NCBI RefSeq assembly: GCF_004681185.1
Contig: NZ_SRIF01000001.1
Location: 1,302,001-1,366,000 of the forward strand
Source: Haloarcula amylovorans
GTDB taxonomy: Archaea > Halobacteriota > Halobacteria > Halobacteriales > Haloarculaceae
Reading direction: 5' to 3'
Length of the DNA stretch: 64,000 nt
Below the pieces are notes generated by a model, which worked only from the letters and a program-made list of their open reading frames with translations, did no database searches and was not told the DNA's origin. Shown here in pieces: positions 60,109-64,000 of this stretch; within the stretch, counting starts at the first letter, position 1; every line of letters starts with the position of its first letter. A program made the position numbers and the translations under genes.

Positions 60109-61759
60109 CGCTTGCCTCCTGCATGACCGCACCGAGTTCACCCGCTTCGACCGCCTCCGTCAACCGCGGCAACACCTCGAAGAGGTCGCCTTCTATCATG
60201 TAGTTCGAGAAGTCCCGGATGTCGGCGTCCGGGTTCGTGTTGATCGCGATGATGGTGTCGGACTCGTCACAGCCGACCTTGTGCTGAATCGCGCCGGAGA
60301 TACCCGCCGCGATGTAGACGTCGGGTTCGACGACCTGCCCGGATTCGCCGATTTGGCGCTCCTCTGTGATGTACTGCTCGACGTGGCTGTCGAATGCGTA
60401 CGAGGAAGTGATGACCCCGCGCGAGAGGCCGAGGTCGGCGTCGTCGAAGGCGTCGACGAGGTCCAGCGCGAGTTCGATTCCCTTCGTGGGGTCGTCGCCG
60501 ATGCCCCGTCCGACGGCGACGACGACATCGTTGCCCGTCAGGTCGACACCGCCGGTGAGGCGGTCGAACTCCGTGACCTCGACTTGGAACCAGTCGTCGT
60601 CTAACTCCATCTCGTAGTCGATTACCTCCGCCTCGCGCTCGTAGTCCGGCTCCGGAATCTCGAAGCTCCCCGGAATTACGGAGGCTCCCTGCGGGTGGAA
60701 GTCCCGGTTCGGTTTGTCGATACACAGAATCGTCGAGTACTCGAAGCCCGAGAAGTCCGGCCGCTTCATGTGAAGCACGCGCTCGAACTCCTTCTTGTCG
60801 CCCGCCTTCCCGACTTTCGCCGGGTTCGATATCATCGCGTTCTCGATGTACAGTCCCGAGCAGTCCGAAGCCAGTCCGGAGTCGAGTGCCCCCTGGACGA
60901 GTGCCGAGAGGTCACGACCGTTGTTCGTCGCCGGGAAGACGGTGTAACGCGGTTCGTGGTAGTCCTTCCAGTCGACGTCCTCGTGGCCCTCGCTGGCGAG
61001 TTCACCGCCCGCCCGAGACATGTCCGTGACGATCTCCGTGTAGGGCGTGTGTCGGAACCGCTCTAAGCGGTCGTCCTCGTGGTAGATCACGAGGTCCGCG
61101 CCGTAGGCGGTCACGTCCTCGACGTGGTCGCTCGCCTCGTCACCGATGAGGACTGCGACGACACGTTCCTCCTCGTCGTAATCCTCGTTGTACTGGTCCA
61201 TCAGCTCTCGGGCCTTCCCGAGCATCTCCTTCGAGACGTCGACCAGTTCCCCGGCCTGGGTCTCGCAGTAGACCCACATGTCGCGGTACTCCGCGCCGAC
61301 GGTCCCCTCGATCCACTGCTTGTCGTTGGTCGGATGGTCGAGTTCGGGGTACTTCTCCTCTGGCGGGACGTACTCGACTTCCACGTCCTCGTCTTCCTCG
61401 CTGCCTTCGATGGACTCGATGCGGTTCTCGATCTGCGTGATGGCCGACGAGCGGTCCTTTCCCTCGCGTTCGCGTTCGAGGATGTCTGCTAAGACAGCCG
61501 CGTCGTCGATGTCCCGGACCATGTTGGCGATGTCCGCGACGGTCATCTCCGAGAGGTCGACGCTCTCGGGGTCGAGTTCTCCGTCGTCTTCCGCTTCGAG
61601 TTTCTCGATGCGGTCCTCGATGAGCGTCTTCACCGGCACGCGGTCCTCGCCCGATTCTTCGAGTTCCAGCATCTCGCGCAGTTCGTCGGCGTCGTCGACG
61701 TCCTTGATCTTCGGTCCCAGCTCGGCGATCTCGTGTTCTGTGGGGTCTATCTCGGGCAT
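60101..61759 (-). CDS. etfA: electron transfer flavoprotein alpha subunit with N-terminal extension
   Basis: A 552-residue EtfA (FixB). Residues 205-552 are the usual protein, with the FAD-binding C-terminal domain VVVAVGRGIGDDPTKGIEL and VYIAAGISGAIQHKVGC and NTNPDADIRDFSNYMIEGD. The first 125 residues are a helical, acidic extension made of two related 45-residue units. It follows etfB after 2 bases and overlaps the FixC-like gene. It probably forms a bifurcating or quinone-linked ETF, but this is undecided. Confidence 0.9.
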   Translation of the reverse strand: MPEIDPTEHEIAELGPKIKDVDDADELREMLELEESGEDRVPVKTLIEDRIEKLEAEDDGELDPESVDLSEMTVADIANMVRDIDDAAVLADILEREREGKDRSSAITQIENRIESIEGSEEDEDVEVEYVPPEEKYPELDHPTNDKQWIEGTVGAEYRDMWVYCETQAGELVDVSKEMLGKARELMDQYNEDYDEEERVVAVLIGDEASDHVEDVTAYGADLVIYHEDDRLERFRHTPYTEIVTDMSRAGGELASEGHEDVDWKDYHEPRYTVFPATNNGRDLSALVQGALDSGLASDCSGLYIENAMISNPAKVGKAGDKKEFERVLHMKRPDFSGFEYSTILCIDKPNRDFHPQGASVIPGSFEIPEPDYEREAEVIDYEMELDDDWFQVEVTEFDRLTGGVDLTGNDVVVAVGRGIGDDPTKGIELALDLVDAFDDADLGLSRGVITSSYAFDSHVEQYITEERQIGESGQVVEPDVYIAAGISGAIQHKVGCDESDTIIAINTNPDADIRDFSNYMIEGDLFEVLPRLTEAVEAGELGAVMQEASDD

Positions 61760-61761
61760 AG

Positions 61762-62616
61762 TCAGTCACCTGTCGCGTACGGCGCGATTTCGTCCAGTAC
61801 CGGTTCCAGATCGGCCGGATCGTCGCCGTCGACATCCGTCGCCTCCCGTTCGGAGGGCGCTTTCGGGATGGGGTCGACGCCAGCCACGATGGTCGGCGAC
61901 CCGTCCAGCCCGATATAGTCCGGGTCGAGGTTGAGGTCCTCGTGGTCCCAGACTGTGAGAACGTCCTCGTAGTCTTCGGCCCGTTCCTGTGTCTGTTCGC
62001 GGCGGTCCTTGTGTTCGAGGCGGTGGGTCGCCTTCCGGTAGGTCGGTTCGAACTCCGGGTCCGCGACGACGAAACACGGGAGCGGCGCTTCGACCGTCTC
62101 GATCTCGGTGACGTCGCCGTCGACCAACCGCTTGGCCCGCAACAGCTCCTCGTCTTCGTCGATGTCCAGCGAGATGACGTGCGTGACGATGGGCCAGCCG
62201 AGACAGTAGGCCGTCTGTGGCCCGGTGTGGCCCGTCTCCCCGTCAGCCGTCTTGAACCCCGCGAACACGAGGTCGGGCTGTGTCTCTAACTTCTCGATGC
62301 CTGACGCGACGGTCATCGCCGTGGCCCAAGTGTCGGCCGCGCCCATCTCCCGGTCAGAGAGAAGATAGAGGTCGTCGGCGTAGACGTCGGCCATCCCCTC
62401 CTGTAACACCTCCTGATAGCCCGGCGGTCCCATGCTCATCAGCGTGACGTGCCCGCCGTTGCGCACGCTGGTTTGGAACGCCGCACGGAGCGCGTGTTTG
62501 TCGTTCGGGTTCATCACCGTCGGTGTCTTGCCGCGCTCTAGGTGCCCGTCCTCGTCGAAGGAGACTTTCCCCTCACGAAAGTCCGGGACGCCCTTCGTCA
62601 GAACTACTGTGTGCAT
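61762..62616 (-). CDS. etfB: electron transfer flavoprotein beta subunit
   Basis: A 284-residue EtfB (FixA) carrying the AMP or second-flavin site. Blocks: HTVVLTKGVPDFREGKVSFDE at the N-terminus, NPNDKHALRAAF near residue 36, GFKTADGETGHTGPQTAYCLG near residue 120 and a family pattern TEIETVEAPLPCFV. Start ATG 62616 is preferred over an in-frame GTG at 62625. A TATA-like ATTTATAT (62658-62665) lies upstream. Confidence 0.92.
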   Translation of the reverse strand: MHTVVLTKGVPDFREGKVSFDEDGHLERGKTPTVMNPNDKHALRAAFQTSVRNGGHVTLMSMGPPGYQEVLQEGMADVYADDLYLLSDREMGAADTWATAMTVASGIEKLETQPDLVFAGFKTADGETGHTGPQTAYCLGWPIVTHVISLDIDEDEELLRAKRLVDGDVTEIETVEAPLPCFVVADPEFEPTYRKATHRLEHKDRREQTQERAEDYEDVLTVWDHEDLNLDPDYIGLDGSPTIVAGVDPIPKAPSEREATDVDGDDPADLEPVLDEIAPYATGD

Positions 62617-62769
62617 ATATCTCACGACCCTCGTGAACGTACCTCAAAGCGGGTCGAATATAAATGTATGTTCGTGATAATATCGGTCGGCGACGGGTAG
62701 CGAGTAACTAACCGCTACCATCGACTCACACGAACGGAGAACACAGTCCGTGAAACTGTCGGCGAACGC

Positions 62770-63105
<336 letters not shown>

Positions 63106-63149
63106 CTAACACCACTCGTCGATGGTACTTAAAGTTTCGACCGCACGTG

Positions 63150-64000
63150 TCAGTTCCCGCGGCGATTCGGGCCGACGGTCGGGTCGTCCACTGGCGGTTT
63201 CCCGCCGCTGGGGCCACCGCCGGGCGACTGCCTGTCGGGACCACCGCCTCCTGAGAGTCGCTCGTCGGGACCGCTCCCCGGCCCTGCCGCGACGCCGGCG
63301 TGCTGACCGAGGAACGCGGCGGTTCGGTCGTACACGTCGTCGTAGAACCCACCGTGGAACGGGAAGGCGTGGCCGCCCGGAACCGGTTCGTAGTCGACAT
63401 CGGTGAGCGGCGTCAGCGCCTCGGCCATGAGTTCCGATTGCTGTAGCGGCACGACGTCGTCGTCCTCGCCGTGGAGCAACAGCGTCGGCGGCATCGCCGC
63501 GTCGACCTGTCCGACCGGCGAAGCGAGGTCGTACGCCTCGGGAATCTCCTCGGGGCCGCCGCCGAGGTACGCCGCGAGTTCGTGGTCTCCGTCTTCGATA
63601 CCTAACGCCCGGAAGTCGTAGATACCAGAGTAGCCGACGACGGCGTCCAGTGCCGAGGACGCCCCCGGATAGCGCTCCGGTTCGAAGCCGGGTTCGTCGG
63701 CGGTCGCCGCCGCCAAGAGGACCAGACTCGCGCCCGCGGAGTGCCCGACGGCGACGACGCCCTGCGGATCGCCGCTGACTCCCTCGGCGCGACACCACTC
63801 GATTGCGGCTTTCACGTCCACGAGCGGTGCCGGAAACGTCCACTCCGGGGCCAGTCGGTACTGCGGTTCGACGACGACGTAGCCCTCGGCGGCGAGGTCG
63901 ATGGCGTGCCGGGAGAACTCGCCCTTGTCGCCGTAGCGGAACGCGCCGCCGCGGACGAGGATGGCCACGGGTTTCGGCCCGCTCGCCGCCGTCGCCTCGT
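63150..64000 (-). CDS. alpha/beta hydrolase (esterase family), N-terminus off the window
   Basis: The last 283 codons of a leftward gene; its start lies beyond the right edge, since the frame stays open to base 64000 with family-like sequence (SGPKPVAILVRGGAFRYG). The nucleophile elbow is VGHSAGASLVLL. A His is in PGGHAFPFHGGF, and an Asp in HGEDDDVVPL. The hormone-sensitive-lipase-like oxyanion block normally reads HGG, here RGG. The C-terminal 50 residues are Gly/Pro-rich and unlike the fold. Confidence 0.8.
   Translation of the reverse strand, partial: EATAASGPKPVAILVRGGAFRYGDKGEFSRHAIDLAAEGYVVVEPQYRLAPEWTFPAPLVDVKAAIEWCRAEGVSGDPQGVVAVGHSAGASLVLLAAATADEPGFEPERYPGASSALDAVVGYSGIYDFRALGIEDGDHELAAYLGGGPEEIPEAYDLASPVGQVDAAMPPTLLLHGEDDDVVPLQQSELMAEALTPLTDVDYEPVPGGHAFPFHGGFYDDVYDRTAAFLGQHAGVAAGPGSGPDERLSGGGGPDRQSPGGGPSGGKPPVDDPTVGPNRRGN

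Overview
The window is a 64 kb stretch of haloarchaeal (class Halobacteria) chromosome. The evidence is high GC, strongly acidic proteins, archaeal-only genes (DNA primase PriS, GINS, PAC2 chaperone, L7Ae/S28e/L24e ribosomal proteins, GTP cyclohydrolase III, TmcA), TATA boxes about 25 bp upstream of start codons (leaderless mRNAs), and many small haloarchaeal DUF proteins. The genes are mostly core housekeeping. I see no prophage, insertion sequence, CRISPR array or rRNA. The genus cannot be fixed from the sequence alone. Layout: 1-9.8 kb holds membrane and mechanosensitive channel genes, a 5'-nucleotidase, a Usp protein, a PAC2 chaperone, an eIF2B-like isomerase, a type IV pilin, RtcB and a DoxX protein. 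9.8-19.4 kb holds a DUF502 protein with a 17-residue repeat tail, priS-GINS, TspO, HtrA, an MBL hydrolase, a PAS kinase, OsmC and small DUF genes. 19.5-23.2 kb is a sugar-phosphate locus: class I aldolase, a divergent PfkB-like kinase, 1-phosphofructokinase and GlpR. 23.2-33.4 kb is the branched-chain amino acid block, read leftward: leuA, ilvB, ilvN, ilvC, a small ORF, leuC, leuD, then two unrelated genes and a 426-bp non-coding stretch, then leuB. 33.4-42 kb holds small genes, an M24 peptidase, aroA-aroC, a UDG-like protein and a DUF2064 protein. 42-46.8 kb holds tRNA-Ser(UGA), followed by repeated tRNA tails, then a CARDB surface protein, GTP cyclohydrolase III, a CBS protein and tRNA-Thr(UGU). 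46.8-58 kb holds a histidine kinase, an AI-2E permease, a beta-helix protein, a YihY/BrkB protein, MsrB, glutaredoxin, the rpl7ae-rps28e-rpl24e-ndk operon, tmcA and neighbours. 58-63.1 kb is an electron-transfer flavoprotein cluster (etfB, etfA, FixC-FixX fusion, ferredoxin). The right edge cuts an alpha/beta hydrolase. The most interesting signals are in RNA leaders and non-coding DNA. The rpl7ae 5' leader can form a box C/D-type K-turn just upstream of its Shine-Dalgarno, consistent with L7Ae autoregulation. The ilvB leader holds a leaderless 30-codon ORF ending in LLRGGRIVGAF whose stop lies in a hairpin, and a second 19-codon ORF coupled to ilvB by ATGA overlap, which suggests branched-chain-amino-acid control. 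The leuA promoter points at an ATG that is out of frame with leuA. The tRNA-Ser gene is followed by palindromic cassettes carrying two extra copies of its 3' end. Other oddities are an acidic 60-residue tail on L24e, a duplicated helical module on EtfA, and a possibly structured RNA between leuD and leuB. All calls come from reading the sequence and from family knowledge. No database search was run.
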